From contig JACAXG010000328.1 of the NCBI GenBank assembly GCA_018881555.1, forward strand, positions 126,784 to 190,783: a DNA stretch of 64,000 nt. Direction: 5' to 3'. This stretch comes from Amblyornis subalaris. Its lineage: Eukaryota; Chordata; Aves; Passeriformes; Ptilonorhynchidae. The notes beneath the pieces were generated by a model that was given only the letters and a program-made list of their open reading frames with translations, was not told the origin of the DNA and made no database searches. Each line of letters opens with the position of its first letter. Position 1 is the stretch's first letter. Both the position numbers and the translations under genes were made by a program. Shown here in pieces: positions 13,770 through 25,575 of the stretch.

Positions 13770-14710
13770 CACAGGTCTTTGTATTCTTATACTGTATTGT
13801 TAAAGCTTTATCCTCCTTTTTCCCTTAAGGAATTTTTAACAAACTGGTATCTCCCATTTAGCTAAAAACCTTTGCTGAGTTTGTGTGAGAGAGCGGCAGC
13901 ATAAGGGGAAGAGAGAGGTGATATTCTCCAACAGCATCACTGTTCTGTGAAAATGGCTTGGAAACAAAGCTTGTAGTGTAACCACAAAAGCAGCCTTCCC
14001 CTTTTCACATGAACAGGCTGCTTCACAAAACATNAGAAACAAGCTCAGCATATGGTGTCACAAACTGAAGCCAGTACAAGAAACAGTGCTCAGGTGGCCT
14101 TGGGAGCTGTCACAGACAGACGGGTTGAGCAGAAGCAAACAGCAAGAGGAGGCCTTTGCTGGAACAAAATGCATTCTGCCAGAAATACACACGGTTTCCA
14201 GCTGCCTCTGTTATGACCAGCAACAGAAGTTCCATTCCAGCTTAGTTTAAATGTAAAAGGGTTGACCGACAAGCTGTAATCTCCAAGAGTTTTTGAGCCA
14301 AGAATTCCCAGTCCTCATTTCCAGCACCACTGTTCCGCCCCATCCTGCCTGATGCACCAAAGGTCGATGAGGCGTGAACAAGGGACCATGGCATCCNCTT
14401 TCCCAGCCTGAGGCAGACACCTGCCCAGAGCTCTCCCTCAGACCTGCACTGCTTGGCAGTTATCACAAGGGGACATGGGAGGGAACAACCTGGGGGGCAA
14501 AGAGCACAGGACTGACTCCCAGCAACAGGATCTCTGCACTGGCCCGTGACTTGTATCCTTACTGCCCAACTGAGAGACACACTGCTTAGTTTTCAGCCTG
14601 TGAATTGACAGATTTTTTACATTTACAAACAATTAAGAGACCTGTTCTCTCTANAGAAAATCAGATGTGCTGTGGGGTATTACAGTGCAACAAAAGAGTG
14701 GACTAGGCTC
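13770..14710. other. Convergent gap between DAPP1 and LAMTOR3
   Basis: About 0.95 kb lies between the inferred 3' ends of DAPP1 (+) and LAMTOR3 (-). I see no gene, RNA or repeat here. Confidence 0.6.
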
Positions 14711-14714
14711 TGTC

Positions 14715-15494
14715 ATTTAAAAATACTGTATTTTATTTATATTTATTTACTTAAGAAAACCTAAGGGTAAATGAGCTGAGAGTGTCACCAGTGATGAACC
14801 CACACAAAGACTATGAGACATGAGATCTTCACAACCTTATTATGCAAAAAAAACCCATGAAGAAGTGAGACATTGTTCGGGTGCTTCTAGCTGGGCACAT
14901 GAAAACCCCTAAAGCAACAGCTTCCATAGAAACAGCTTTCTTCCTAGTGGAAGCAGGATGCAGCTAGCATCCAGATTAGTAGCATTCCCTTGCCAAAGTA
15001 TCACCCATGTAAGAAAACTGGGATATTTACTGATTGTACCGACACATCACTGCTACCAACTTGCTCTCACAATGCTTTCAGCCACATCTTTGCTCACTCT
15101 CTACACGTGATCTGCTTTCCCACACATAGTGGTGGCCGGCCTGAGGACACACCCACCTGTGCCTGGTTCCCTGTAAAGCAAGAGATCTGTGGGTTGCTCC
15201 TGTGAGCCAAGGGCATCCTGCCGACCTGGCTCAGCTGGCTGAGCTAAACTCCATGGGAGCTATTTTGGTGGTCTCTCCAGTACTGCACAATACAAGAAGC
15301 ATGGCCTAAAGTAACATCCACCTACAACACACTAGTAGATCGTTTCAGATTCAGTACTATGTACAATTTACTCTTACTTAGTATACTAAGGAGCTGTGGT
15401 ATTTCTTCTGAGACATGTTATTTGACTGACGATTATTGAATCCTTCTGTCCACTGGGCTGCAGAGGAATGCTGCACTCTGGCTATACCATTAGG
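14715..15494 (-). other. LAMTOR3 3' UTR
   Basis: Sequence downstream (on the - strand) of the LAMTOR3 stop, running to the paired AATAAA signals at about 14732-14747. The extent is inferred from the first good poly(A) hexamers. Confidence 0.6.
14732..14747 (-). terminator. LAMTOR3 poly(A) signals (two AATAAA)
   Basis: TTTATT occurs at 14732-14737 and 14742-14747 on the + strand, giving two closely spaced AATAAA hexamers on the - strand about 750-760 nt after the LAMTOR3 stop. Confidence 0.65.
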
Positions 15495-18400
15495 TTAAGA
15501 AACTTCAACAACCTGCCTCAGTTCTTCAAACAGGGGCGTGAGCTCCTTCTCTAAACTTACAATCAGCCCTGGAAAGAGAGAAGACAGAATATTCCTTCAA
15601 ACAACATCACTGAGAAGCCTCTCTCCAAAGCCCACAGCTCCCTCCCCTTCCCAAGTCACAAGACAGTGGTGTTCAAAACATGAAATGTTTCACTTGAGCT
15701 GCTCACTTTCCAGTGAATAGTGGGCAGCATCCCCAGGCAGGGTGTCTGCAGCCCTCAGCAGCAATTTATTTTCAATTATTAAAATACCTGGGCCTCAAAA
15801 TACTGCAATATTTAAAATAAATGCGAAGACATACCTGTATTGGCATTGCTGCTAGCAATGAAACTCACTACCAAAGGTAAGCGATTGAACTGCACCACCT
15901 GCAAGGAGAGAACAGTGCTCAGCCAGCAGCTAACACATGCTGGATGTCAGGGCTCTGACACAAACTCTTTCCACATAAATTCTTTCCAAAACAAGCAGCC
16001 TCCTCAATTTAAAAGACAAGCAGGAGTGAGAGCCAGAGAGATGACTTTTTAGTGTATCTATTTCTTAAGATCCATGGTTAAAAACACCAACAGAGCTTTC
16101 ACTACAGTACAGGGACCTGGATGTGGAAAACCTGTCATTTCCTTCTGCTTCCACGTTCTACAGTGTGTTGTTGTCCACCAGCAACCTAACTCGGCTGCAA
16201 ACCCTGCAGAGTACACTATGGAGACCATACTCTCCACGGGAAACTAGAGAGCAGGCAGGTTTATTGTTTTAAAATACTGTTCCCTGTACAGAAGTATCTC
16301 TTCTTCCATTAACAGGGAACTGGAACAATAAGCTAGTAGCATCAAGAGAATCAGAGCAATGTACTCGATGTGTGCAGACTAACTCATTCACCCATTTATT
16401 TTCCAAACAAAGCTTGATACACTGGAAGCTAAACAGTTGGTCTGTTTACTGCAGTTGTAAGAAAAAGCTCTCGGGACCACTAGAACTTGTGAAGGCGCAG
16501 AAATGTAGTAGATGATGAACTTCTGGACACAAATAATCAGTTTGTCAAAAATGTGAGTGATATTTCAAAGCTTTCTTACGTCAAAGCCATACTGGCAGCA
16601 AGACTAGCTATAAAGTAGGCTGCATGCACTTAATTAATGTTAAGTGTCACTAATTATAAACAAATATTGTTTATAAAAGAGAACATAAACTCTTCACAAC
16701 AGATTCTAAAGACCATATGAGCAAGAGCTACTGCAAATTCACAATTACTAGCTGTTCAGGAAACTTTCTGATTTTCAACCAGTAGATCTCAGTTTAGAGA
16801 AATGTAAGAGAAGTTTAATAAATGCTGTGCAAGTTTGGCTTAGCCATTTAAGCAGTGTAAGAAATAGACCACAATTACTTCAAGAGCAGCCAGGTGAAAA
16901 TCTACCAGAGCTTAAACAACCCTCTTTCCCTTGCTCAGTGCACTGTAAGAACAGCTCAGGTCACTGAGGACAAAGCACACTGAGGTTACTCACCTGGTAT
17001 GTATTGTAATAGCAGATGATACTTTTGTTTTTAGACAGTCCTAATTTACTGCCCTGATCTGTGGCAAGGGCAAAGGTGGACAGAAAGCCAGGTCGCAGTG
17101 CATGTTCTGGAGCATTATCATTGGCAACTAGAACAAAAAAAGAATATTCTTATCTTTACATAGTATCTCTCACTGCATCCCAAACCCTCATCCAGCTCAG
17201 TGCGCTGCCAAAAGCAGATCTGCTCTTGGGGAACACACAACACATCTGAGGTGCTCCCACAAGGAGCACAACACAGTCTTCACGAGCAGTACATCATTTA
17301 ATGCTCTGTATGTGATCAAAGCTCATTACACCAGCATCCTTCCTAGCATACCTAAGAAAGAGTCTTTTCCTTCAGGATGCACAGTCTGTGCTGATGTCCC
17401 TTTGCTTCTGTATCCCTCACTGTTGACACCCATTCCAGCCTTTGAATAGAGTACTGGCACAGTCACTTAAACAGCAAACTGGTGAAGATGTGCAAGTTCT
17501 GCTGGGTGTTTAAATACTTTGGGGCATTTAACAAAAATAATCTTCAGTACTTGAATTTTTGTATCCTTAAACCAGTGTACTCACAAAGTAAAACCATCTG
17601 AAAGAAGAACTGTGGAACATAAAAACTACTGTACCAAAAGGCCAACTACATGTGTGTAAAAGCTGGACGCAACTGTTTCTGAGCACAGACCAGCCCAGTC
17701 AATAAAATACTGCTAAACTCTCTCCAGTACTTAATATCAATCAGCCTGTGAGAGATTTGATACAAGGACCTTACAGCACTCCAACCCCAATCACTGAGGA
17801 AAACTTCCATGGACTACAATTACTGAGGACACAAACAAAAGGATATATTTAAGGAGGATATAATCAATTATTGCGCTTTAAATAAAAGTCCAATTTAATT
17901 TTTCCATTGGGGATATTCAGGTATTTGGCATAACCAGGGAAGATTTTTCTGTACTTCTCCACCCCCTGCTGTTCAATCAGGATTTTGGCTGCAGGGCACA
18001 GCGAGAAGCTGAAGTTACCTTTGATAACAGGCACACCATCTCTATCTGAGACTACAATAGCATGAAGACCTTCAACGCTGGGAAAAAAAAAATAGGGGAA
18101 GAAAAGGAGAAAAGACACCATTTTAAAAACACAGTAATTAGTAAGAAAGATTTTTTTTTTTGTGAACAAAGGGGCAAGGAAGGGGAAAACATAGAAAAAA
18201 CTGATGCCTTCACTAATGTAATATTTGTTCTGTTTAGTACAGGCCCCCATAATAAGAAGGACATGGAACTGTTGGAGCAAGTCCAGAGGAAGCCACGACG
18301 TTCATAAGAGGACTGGAACACTTCCCCTACGAAGACAGGCTGAGGAAGTTGGGGCTGTTCAGTCTGGAGAAAGGAAGGTTGCATGGAGACCTCACAATAA

Positions 18401-18940
18401 TCTTCCAGTATCCAAAGAGGATTTATGGGGAACTTTGAGAGGGACTCTGCATCAGGAACTGCAGTGATAATACAAAGAGTAACACGTACAAATTGAAAAA
18501 TGAGAAATTTATGTTAGATATTCGGAACAAATGCTTTACTGTGAGGGTGGTGAGACACCGGCACAGGTTGCCCAGGGAGGTTGTGGACACCCAACCCTGG
18601 AAGCGTTCAAGGCCAGGCTGGATGGGGCTCTGAGCGATCTCGGCTAGTAGGAGGTGTCCCTGTCCATGGCAGGGGGTTGGGACTGGATTTTCCTCGCCNC
18701 CCGCCCCGCACAGCCCCGCGTTACCTCGGCAGCTTCTTGTACAGGAACCGCTTCAGGTCCTGCGGGCAGAGACGGGCGCCGCGTTACTCACGGTCGCTTG
18801 GAGCGGGCGGGGCAGCTCCAGAGCTCCCTCCGCGCCCCGCCCGGCCCCGAACACCGCCCGCCCGGACGGACCCGGCCCGACCTCGGCATGCCCCGGCCCC
18901 ACCCCCGCCAGAAGCCGCCGCTCGCACTCACGTCGGCCAT
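15495..18940 (-). CDS. LAMTOR3: LAMTOR3 (MP1), Ragulator/MAPK scaffold subunit; complete, 6 coding exons
   Basis: LAMTOR3 is a roadblock/LC7 protein that dimerises with LAMTOR2 in the Ragulator complex on late endosomes and lysosomes. It tethers Rag GTPases and mTORC1 and scaffolds MEK1-ERK1. Exons in transcript order: 18932-18940 (only M-A-D), 18725-18759, 18019-18077, 16994-17127, 15835-15898, 15495-15568. They sum to 375 nt, 124 codons plus stop, the length of the human protein. Diagnostic peptides are DLKRFLYKKLP, VEGLHAIVVSDRDGVPVIK, LRPGFLSTFALATDQGSKL, IICYYNTYQ and the end ELRQVVEVS. Small changes from human are SSNANTG for SSSANTG and KELTPLFEEL for KELAPLFEEL. The start is chosen because GCCATGG is a good Kozak context and MAD joins in phase. 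It converges on DAPP1 and is transcribed in the same direction as DNAJB14. Confidence 0.97.
18250..18693 (+). mobile_element. CR1 LINE 3' fragment in LAMTOR3 intron 2
   Basis: CR1 in sense orientation on the + strand, opposite to LAMTOR3. It shows the sequence of a CR1 3' end: ACATGGAACTGTTGGAGCAA, GACAGGCTGAGGAAGTTGGG, CTTTACTGTGAGGGTGGTGA, GCACAGGTTGCCCAGGGAGG and finally GGTGTCCCTGTCCATGGCAG. The 3' end lies only about 30 bp from the splice donor of LAMTOR3 exon 2. It is 5'-truncated, with frames disrupted. Confidence 0.93.
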
Positions 18941-19430
18941 GGCTGGGGCCCGCCCGGTGCTGCCGCCGCCGCCGCCACCTCCGCGGGCCTGCGAGACAAG
19001 ACGAAAGGCCGCCCCGTCACCGCGGGTGCGAAGAGCACGGCCGCCGCCCCCAAGGAGGGGAGCGGCCGGAGGGAGGGTGCGCTCCCTCCCCGAGGCCCGC
19101 CCGGCCGCCCGCCACCCCCCACCCCGCTGCCTTGGTACAGGCCGCTCCCACCCGCCCCGAGAAGGGAGCGCGGCTGGGCCGAGACCACCGCGCACCGGAG
19201 AGGGAGGGCGCGCTGCGCTGCGCTGCGCTGCGCTGCGCTGCGCTGCGCTGCGCTGCCCTGCCCTGCCCTGCCCTGCCCGCCCCGCCGTACCTGTCCGCGC
19301 CCCCGGCGCGCCCCGCACGGCTCGGCCGCCGCTTCCCCTTGGAGCCGCTGTCACATGAGGGACGGCACCGCCCTCCCGGCCCCGGAACCGCTTCCCCACC
19401 GCCTCCGCCCCGCCCCGCCCCGCCCCGGCA
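18690..19430 (-). promoter_or_regulatory. LAMTOR3 CpG-island promoter
   Basis: This very GC- and CpG-rich stretch covers LAMTOR3 exons 1-2 and the sequence upstream. No TATA box is seen near the start. It includes a run of GC boxes (CCGCCCC-type) at about 19401-19427, a typical Sp1-type housekeeping arrangement. The transcription start is not visible directly and is inferred between about 18960 and 19250. Confidence 0.75.
19211..19275. repeat. Pentanucleotide tandem repeat (CGCTG)9(CCCTG)4
   Basis: Nine perfect copies of CGCTG (19211-19255) are followed without interruption by four perfect copies of CCCTG (19256-19275). The two units differ by one base, so the array probably grew from one unit that mutated and re-expanded. 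It lies in the LAMTOR3 CpG island about 270 bp upstream of the start codon and so may be in the promoter or 5' UTR. Confidence 0.95.
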
Positions 19431-19807
19431 GCAAAACGAACCAAAACCAAAACAAACTCTGGACCTTCAATTAAAAAAGGACAACGAAAGAAGAAACGTC
19501 CTTGTCTGCCGAATAGAGTCACTCTCAGTTTTACTCTTCCAGTGTTGCCTATCTCCCTTGCTTTTGGATCTAGTCCATCAAACCATGGACCTGCAGGCTA
19601 ATAATTTAACAGCTAGCGGGAAGAAATAAAATAGATTAAACAAATAGATGCCCACAGTGCAACAATGGTAACTGCACATCTGTTTTTAAAGTCTTGTATC
19701 AGAATGCAGGACCCTCGTGGTAGATCTAAAAAAGTCCCAAGCCTGCTCAGCACATAATAGTGCTTTTTGTCTAAAAAAAGAGAGCTGCTACAGGCCAAGC
19801 ACAGATT

Positions 19808-20728
19808 GACAGAATCACGTTGGAAAAGACAGATCATAAAATCCAACTTATGACTGAACACCACCATATCAACTAGACCATGGCACTAACAGCCAAGTCC
19901 TCAAAACACCTCCAGGGACAGTGACTCCATCACTTCCCTGTGCACTCCATTCAAATCTCTAATCAGCCTTTCTGTGAAGAATTTCGTGCTAATGTCCAAC
20001 CTGAAGCTTCCCTGGTGCAGCTTGAGGCCATGTCCCTTCATCCTGTCACTGGCTGCCTGGAAGAAGAGGCCGACCCCCACCTGGCTACAGCCTCCTTTCA
20101 AGCAGTTGTAGAGAGCAATGAGGTCCCCTCTGAGCCTCCTGTTCTCCAGGCTAAACACCCTCAGCTGCTCCTCCTAGGACTTGTTCCCCAGACCCTTCCC
20201 CTGCTCCATTACCCTCCTCTGGACTCACGCCAGCACCTCAATGTCCTTCTTGTAGTGAGGGGCCCAGAACTGGACAGAGTACACAGTACACACTGGTACC
20301 ACTGCTACACCATTTCTGATACAGGCCAGGATGTCATTGGCCTTCTTGGCCACCTGGGCACAGCTGGCTCATGTTCAGTTACAACAGCTGCTGCTGCCGA
20401 CCAGCACCCCCAGGTCCTTTTCCACTGGGCAGACTTCCAGCCACTCTGCCCCAGCCTGTGGCGCTGCCTGGGGTTGTTGTGACCCAAGGATAAGGACTTG
20501 GCCCTTGGTCTTATTGAACCTCATGCTGTTGGTCTTGGTCCATCAATTGAGCCTGTCTAGATCCCCCTGCAGAGCTTTCCTACTCTCTGGCAGATCGACA
20601 CTCTCACCCAACTCGGTGTTGTCCGTGAATTTATGGATGGTAGACTCAATTCCCGCCTCCAGATCATCACTAAAGATACCGAACAGGACTGGGCCCAACA
20701 CTGAGCCCAGGGGACACCACTAGTGACT
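19808..20728 (-). mobile_element. CR1 LINE fragment, antisense, about 920 bp
   Basis: Complement of CR1 3' sequence, the longest CR1 copy in the window. It begins at GACAGAATCACGTTGGAAAA and contains CTAGACCATGGCACTAAC, GCTTGAGGCCATGTCCCTTC, GGTCCCCTCTGAGCCTCC, TGAGGGGCCCAGAACTGGAC and AGGACTGGGCCCAACACTGA. It lies upstream of the LAMTOR3 promoter, opposite in orientation to the copy in intron 2. Open frames inside it are remnants, not genes. Confidence 0.95.
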
Positions 20729-20734
20729 AGAGCA

Positions 20735-23700
20735 TTGTTGATACCTTAAGATTTTGCTTAGATGTCAATACTGGAGTGTAAATTAAAATTTAAAAAAGGA
20801 TGCTCAGGTGGAGATTGCTATTGTTTCTGAACATGTAGGTCCAGTGAAGTTTTTCAAAAGCCCGAAACAGAGACAAGCCACATTTTGCAAGTAACAGAGG
20901 AAAAGCTCATTCAAAAGAACAAATTTATTTGAATACTGAGAATCCATACCTCCTTCTTAATCCAAGCCATGCAGACACAGCAATTTGATAAGGACTTGGT
21001 CATATCCGAGAGATACGTAAAAGAGAACCCCATAANATTATCATGTGTGAGTTTCTGGTAGTATTTTGAAAATGCTACCTGGGACAACCTTGGTCTCCTC
21101 ATTTATTTCAAAATATTCCCTACTATACACTAAAAATGTTTAAAAATGCAACTGTTTTTTTCTTATTTGCAAGCATGATGCCCAGTAATCTATTTTACTT
21201 GTTTCCCTGTCACATTTTGAATAAAAGCTATGCAAAAGCATGTGTGAGATGGCTCCCGTATTGCTATTAATGGGAATTTAGTCTCCTGTCCCAATGACAG
21301 CCTTTCTATACACGCTACAAATCAGTACTGAAGGGAAAGTATATTCTCCATGAAGGATAACATTGTAACTAAACACTGTATTTTAATATTCTTTCTAAAA
21401 ATGTGGAGAAGCCCAATACTTAAACCTAATTCCTGTCAGACTGGGAAGTATGGGAAGTATAGTTTAGAATGGTGTCCTGCTTTCAGCTAGGATAGGGGAG
21501 TTAATTTTCCTCCTAGCAGCTGGTACAGTGCTTTGGATCCAGTATGAGAATAATGTTGACAACACACTGATGTTTTGGCTGTTGCTCAGCAGTGCTTACC
21601 CTAAATCCAGGATTTTTCAAATTCCCATGCTCTGGCACTAAGCAGGTGCACAAGCAGCTCAGAGGGAGCATGGCCAGGACATGCCAAAGGGATAGTCCAT
21701 ACCATGGAGCATCATGCTCAGTATATAAACTGGGGGGAGTGGCCAGGAGCTGCCGATCGCTCGTTGGGGACAGGCTGGCCATTGGTCATAGTGTGATGTG
21801 CAATTGTATTGGGCATCACTTCTGTTTCTTGGGGTTTATTTCTCTCTCTCTTTTTGTTGTCTCCATTTTCATCACTATTTATTATTGATATTTTATTTTA
21901 TTTCAATTGTTAAACTGATGTCATCTTGACCCACAGGTTTTACCGTGGTTCCGATTCTCCTCCCTGTCCTGCTGTGGGGGTGTGAGCAGGCGGCTGTACG
22001 GTGCTTAGTTCATGGCTGAGGCCAAACCACAACAAATGGCCTACTTCTTTCCTATATTTATTACATTACCTTACACGTAAGTAAGTTATAGCTTCAGGAA
22101 TTGGTTATTTAATATTACCTAGTTTTTTAAAAACAAAATGCTTTTACTATTACACTTACTTTCTGTTCTCTTTCACAGAGCTCCAAGAAGTCAGAATAAC
22201 AACTTGCTTAAGGGATGAATTAAATTTATGAACAAACAACCTCAAAAATATTCTTGTCCTCCCATTTTAGTTCTTTTACAACATTCGTTACAAAATTATA
22301 TTAAAAATATTTATAATTTTAAGTTGTCTCTGGTGTCTATTTAAATGCATCTGTTACATTTTTAGTGCTGTAATGTTCTGTTATTTCTTGGAAACTTGTA
22401 AAAGAATAAAGGCTGTTTAAAAAAAAGTAAAAAATTCCAATTTAGACTTGTTTTACCCAAACAGAGAGCTTGTAGGGAAATGTTCATCAGATGAGAATAC
22501 TGAAGTTGCTTGTGACTCAGGATGCTCCATAAATAGAGCACATACTGATATTATATTTCAGCAGATGCAAATCATCTCCCTCTTTCATTATGCTATGTGA
22601 AAGAGTCATGCCAAGATTTTTCACTTTTTGCAGGACTTTGCTGCTTGCCCTTTTAAAGGAAAAAATCAAGAACCCATGCTTGTGCTATCTTTAATTCTAC
22701 ATTAAATTAAAAGTAATGACCAAATAAAAAGAGTAAGGAGTAGGTAGCTAAAATGTTGAGGGATTTTTATTCAGGTTGTTCAAAACCAGTTTTGTTTTTC
22801 CTTCCAATACCTTATTTTAATGAGAACTTCACCTTCTGAAGAAAGGTCATCTGAAAAGATTTAAGCACTCCATCCTCTTAAATCTGCATTTTGCTCATGA
22901 GAAAATTAATTCTGAACTTTCCAGCAGATTCCTTCAATAAATCCAGGGAAGCTAATGACATTTCTGAAGGAAAAAACCTTCAGACTTGAAGAAAAAAAAA
23001 GTAACAATCATGAGGAGAGAAACGCCCACTTCAAATTTTAAAAGAACGTTTGCAGGCCATAGTTAGAGCAGCTTAATCTTTATGCTATAGGAAATCACAG
23101 CATCCTCTTGCACATTACTACATATTTCAAAGTGTGCAACCATTTAATCTGTTAAATGCTAAATAGCATACTTCCACCAGTATAAACATATTATTTCCTT
23201 CTCTGAAAATGGCAACTGCAATAGGTAGTCAAATGAAATGTAGCAGTCTAGGTCTCACTTTTAAACTCCTGGGATGTCTGTGCTGGCATAGGGTACAGCT
23301 ACTGCATTATTCCAGTTTGCAGAGGTACTGATAGCAATCGAACCAACCTGACACAGCTCAGCATCCATCCATTTCCCTACTTCTCACCTGCAGCCAAAGT
23401 GGCTCCAGGGCAGACACAGCCCATAGGATTATTACAGGCAGCTTTGCTAACACCATCTTTTCACTCTGACTTCACAGTTCCAATATTTGATGAATGTGTT
23501 ATATATCCTTTTTCCTATTAACTAAAAGATCACTTGCAAGCTCAGACTCATTTCTGAACAGGAAGACCCAAGTACTTGTTAAAGCCTTTGGAACAATTTT
23601 CTTCTATTAAGAAGACGCAGGAGTATCAGGATGTACTTTGATAGTTTGTTTTCATTACTATAATTACAATACATTCTGGACAGTTACAAAATCCGGGGAA

Positions 23701-25575
23701 TCATGTTTTCTCCATAAGATTTTGATTGCATATTTCAAACAATTGGATGCCTTTCCATTACTTCTGAACCCTTTTACTGTAGTCTTAAGTAAGGACATTC
23801 AGCACAGCAATTCTTTTTTTTCTGTTGTTGTTTCACAACTTTTAGTTCTGCTTTGTGCCTCAGGCTTTTATGTCCACCTTGAATGCTGGTTTAGCCGCTT
23901 AGTTGAAAGCCTGCAGCCAGTCTCATGTTACACCCATTCAAGAGAAGACATTTCCACTGGGACAGTTTAGAAAAGGGATATATGCAAAATGTTTTCTGGG
24001 TCACTGAGAGCAATAGCATTTAGCATATTTGTAAAGTCATATCCTACTCTAGATCAGAAGGAATTGCAATGAAGTCAGACAAAGTATTTAAATTTTCAAT
24101 TTAGGAGAAATATTTGGCTCCACATAAACTGATAGCATTGTTCAAAGATAGCAGTTTTCTCAAACAAAAAATATTGCCCATAATATGAGCTATCTGGCAT
24201 TCTCAAATACAAGAAACATTCCTCTGCATAACACTGTTAAAAGGTAAAAAACATCAGCTACTGAACCTAAAAACATTTTCAACACACTTTGATAAACTTT
24301 AAGTACATTGTACTTAGCTGCTTCAGAACACCTCTTTGCATCAGCAGTTGTGGCTACATATAGTTTCCACTTACAGGCCACTGAGTTACATGATCTTGTC
24401 TGTAGGAGCCAAACAGTAGCCTTGCTCAGTTCTAGGAAGTCAGCCCAGCAACATTCTGGTCCCAAAAAACGCATACCCTACCTCTTCTGACAAGTGATAG
24501 GGCTCTGACCGCAGGAGCACACTGCAAAGCAGCAAAGCATTTAAATAGTTGGCAAAAGGGTTGAAAGGCACATAGCTTGTCCTTAGCAAAATTTCCCTGT
24601 TCCACTTGTGGTGCCCATTGACGAAGCAGTGTTGGTACCCAGCTTGAAATAAAAAAGTAGTAGGAAAATGGAAGTCTGCCAGGAAAAAAATTAGGTTGCC
24701 TTTTTTTTTTAGCATTAAGATTTTACTGTTGCATGTTTTCCTCTACCTTTCCAGTGAAAATTAAGGAAGCTATGAATGCATGTTAACCATACGTATGGAC
24801 TTACTACTACTGGAATACCAAATGGTAGAGCTGCTGTAAACTGTTGCAAGTACTAAAAGCAATGTTTATAATGGTCTGTACAGCATTTGCAAATATTGAC
24901 TTTGAAAAGAGATTAGTGATCTTATTTTTCTCAGCATTGCTTAGAAATGCTAAAAAACTACAACAGCTAAACTGCTACTCTACACCAGATCAATATACCC
25001 CAACAGATATTTAGGAATATATGCCATTATATTTAAAAATACCAAGTTCCTCTAAGCGGTAAACCTAGAAGATTTTACATAGAGATAAAATATTAAAAAT
25101 TATTGTTTCAACTCCACACACTTGACATCTGAATAGGAGTGATGTAATCATACTATTTATTCCATCAGTGAGACAAAATGTAGTATGGAACTAAATTTCT
25201 GAGATTTTTAAATAGAAAGTCATTTAACTCGTATATACACAAAGTGTTCTTTCCACAGATATTTACATGGCAAATATGTTAGAGGAGAACCACTATGACT
25301 AAGTCTCTACAAGTATAGCATCCTTTCTGAACTATTCTCTCTGCTGAAAGAATTCACAGAAGCTTTGAAGTAAAATCTAGACAATTAAAGTTACCTATAT
25401 TTCACAGTAGGTAAAGAAGCCGTTAAATGATATTTCAGCATAAGGTTTCTGGAAACAGCTACACAGTAGAGTTTTACATCCACCCTTTTTTCCAGCATTC
25501 ATGGTGAAACTAAATCTCTTCTCAATTTACAAGAGAGATAACAGCATACGTAAGATGTATGTGTGTAGTTGTAGC
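20735..25575 (-). other. LAMTOR3-DNAJB14 intergenic and DNAJB14 3' UTR region
   Basis: Apart from the solo LTR, this AT-rich stretch shows no gene. It must contain the DNAJB14 3' UTR, since that gene is transcribed leftward and stops at 25576. Candidate AATAAA signals on the - strand are at 25156-25161, 22766-22771 and 22057-22062. I cannot choose between a short (about 0.4 kb) and a long (about 2.8 kb or more) 3' UTR. Confidence 0.5.
21468..22039 (+). mobile_element. Solo ERVL-like LTR with 5-bp target-site duplication
   Basis: The LTR proper is 21473-22034 (562 bp). It starts TGTCCTGC and ends CCACAACA, so it has TG...CA termini. The identical pentamer AATGG flanks it on both sides (21468-21472 and 22035-22039), which marks an integration duplication of the length used by ERVL-type elements. 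Inside are a TATATAA box at 21722-21728, the block CAATTGTATTGGGCATCACT, an A/T-rich stretch, TTGTTAAACTG and GGTTCCGATTCTCCTCCC. These match my memory of avian ERVL LTRs. There are no gag, pol or env frames, so this is a recombined solo LTR. It lies between DNAJB14 and LAMTOR3. Confidence 0.88.

Noticed and set aside
17864..18280. 138-codon frame containing VEGLHAIVVSDRDG
   Set aside because: Only 18019-18077 is LAMTOR3 coding; the rest is intron on both sides with clear AG and GT boundaries.
18581..19629. Long overlapping open frames (up to 297 codons) on both strands
   Set aside because: They lie in the LAMTOR3 CpG island, encode low-complexity Pro/Ala/Arg/Gly, run through the pentamer array and conflict with the verified LAMTOR3 exons.
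20331..20723. 130-codon + strand frame
   Set aside because: It is antisense to the CR1 copy at 19808-20728 and has no independent support.
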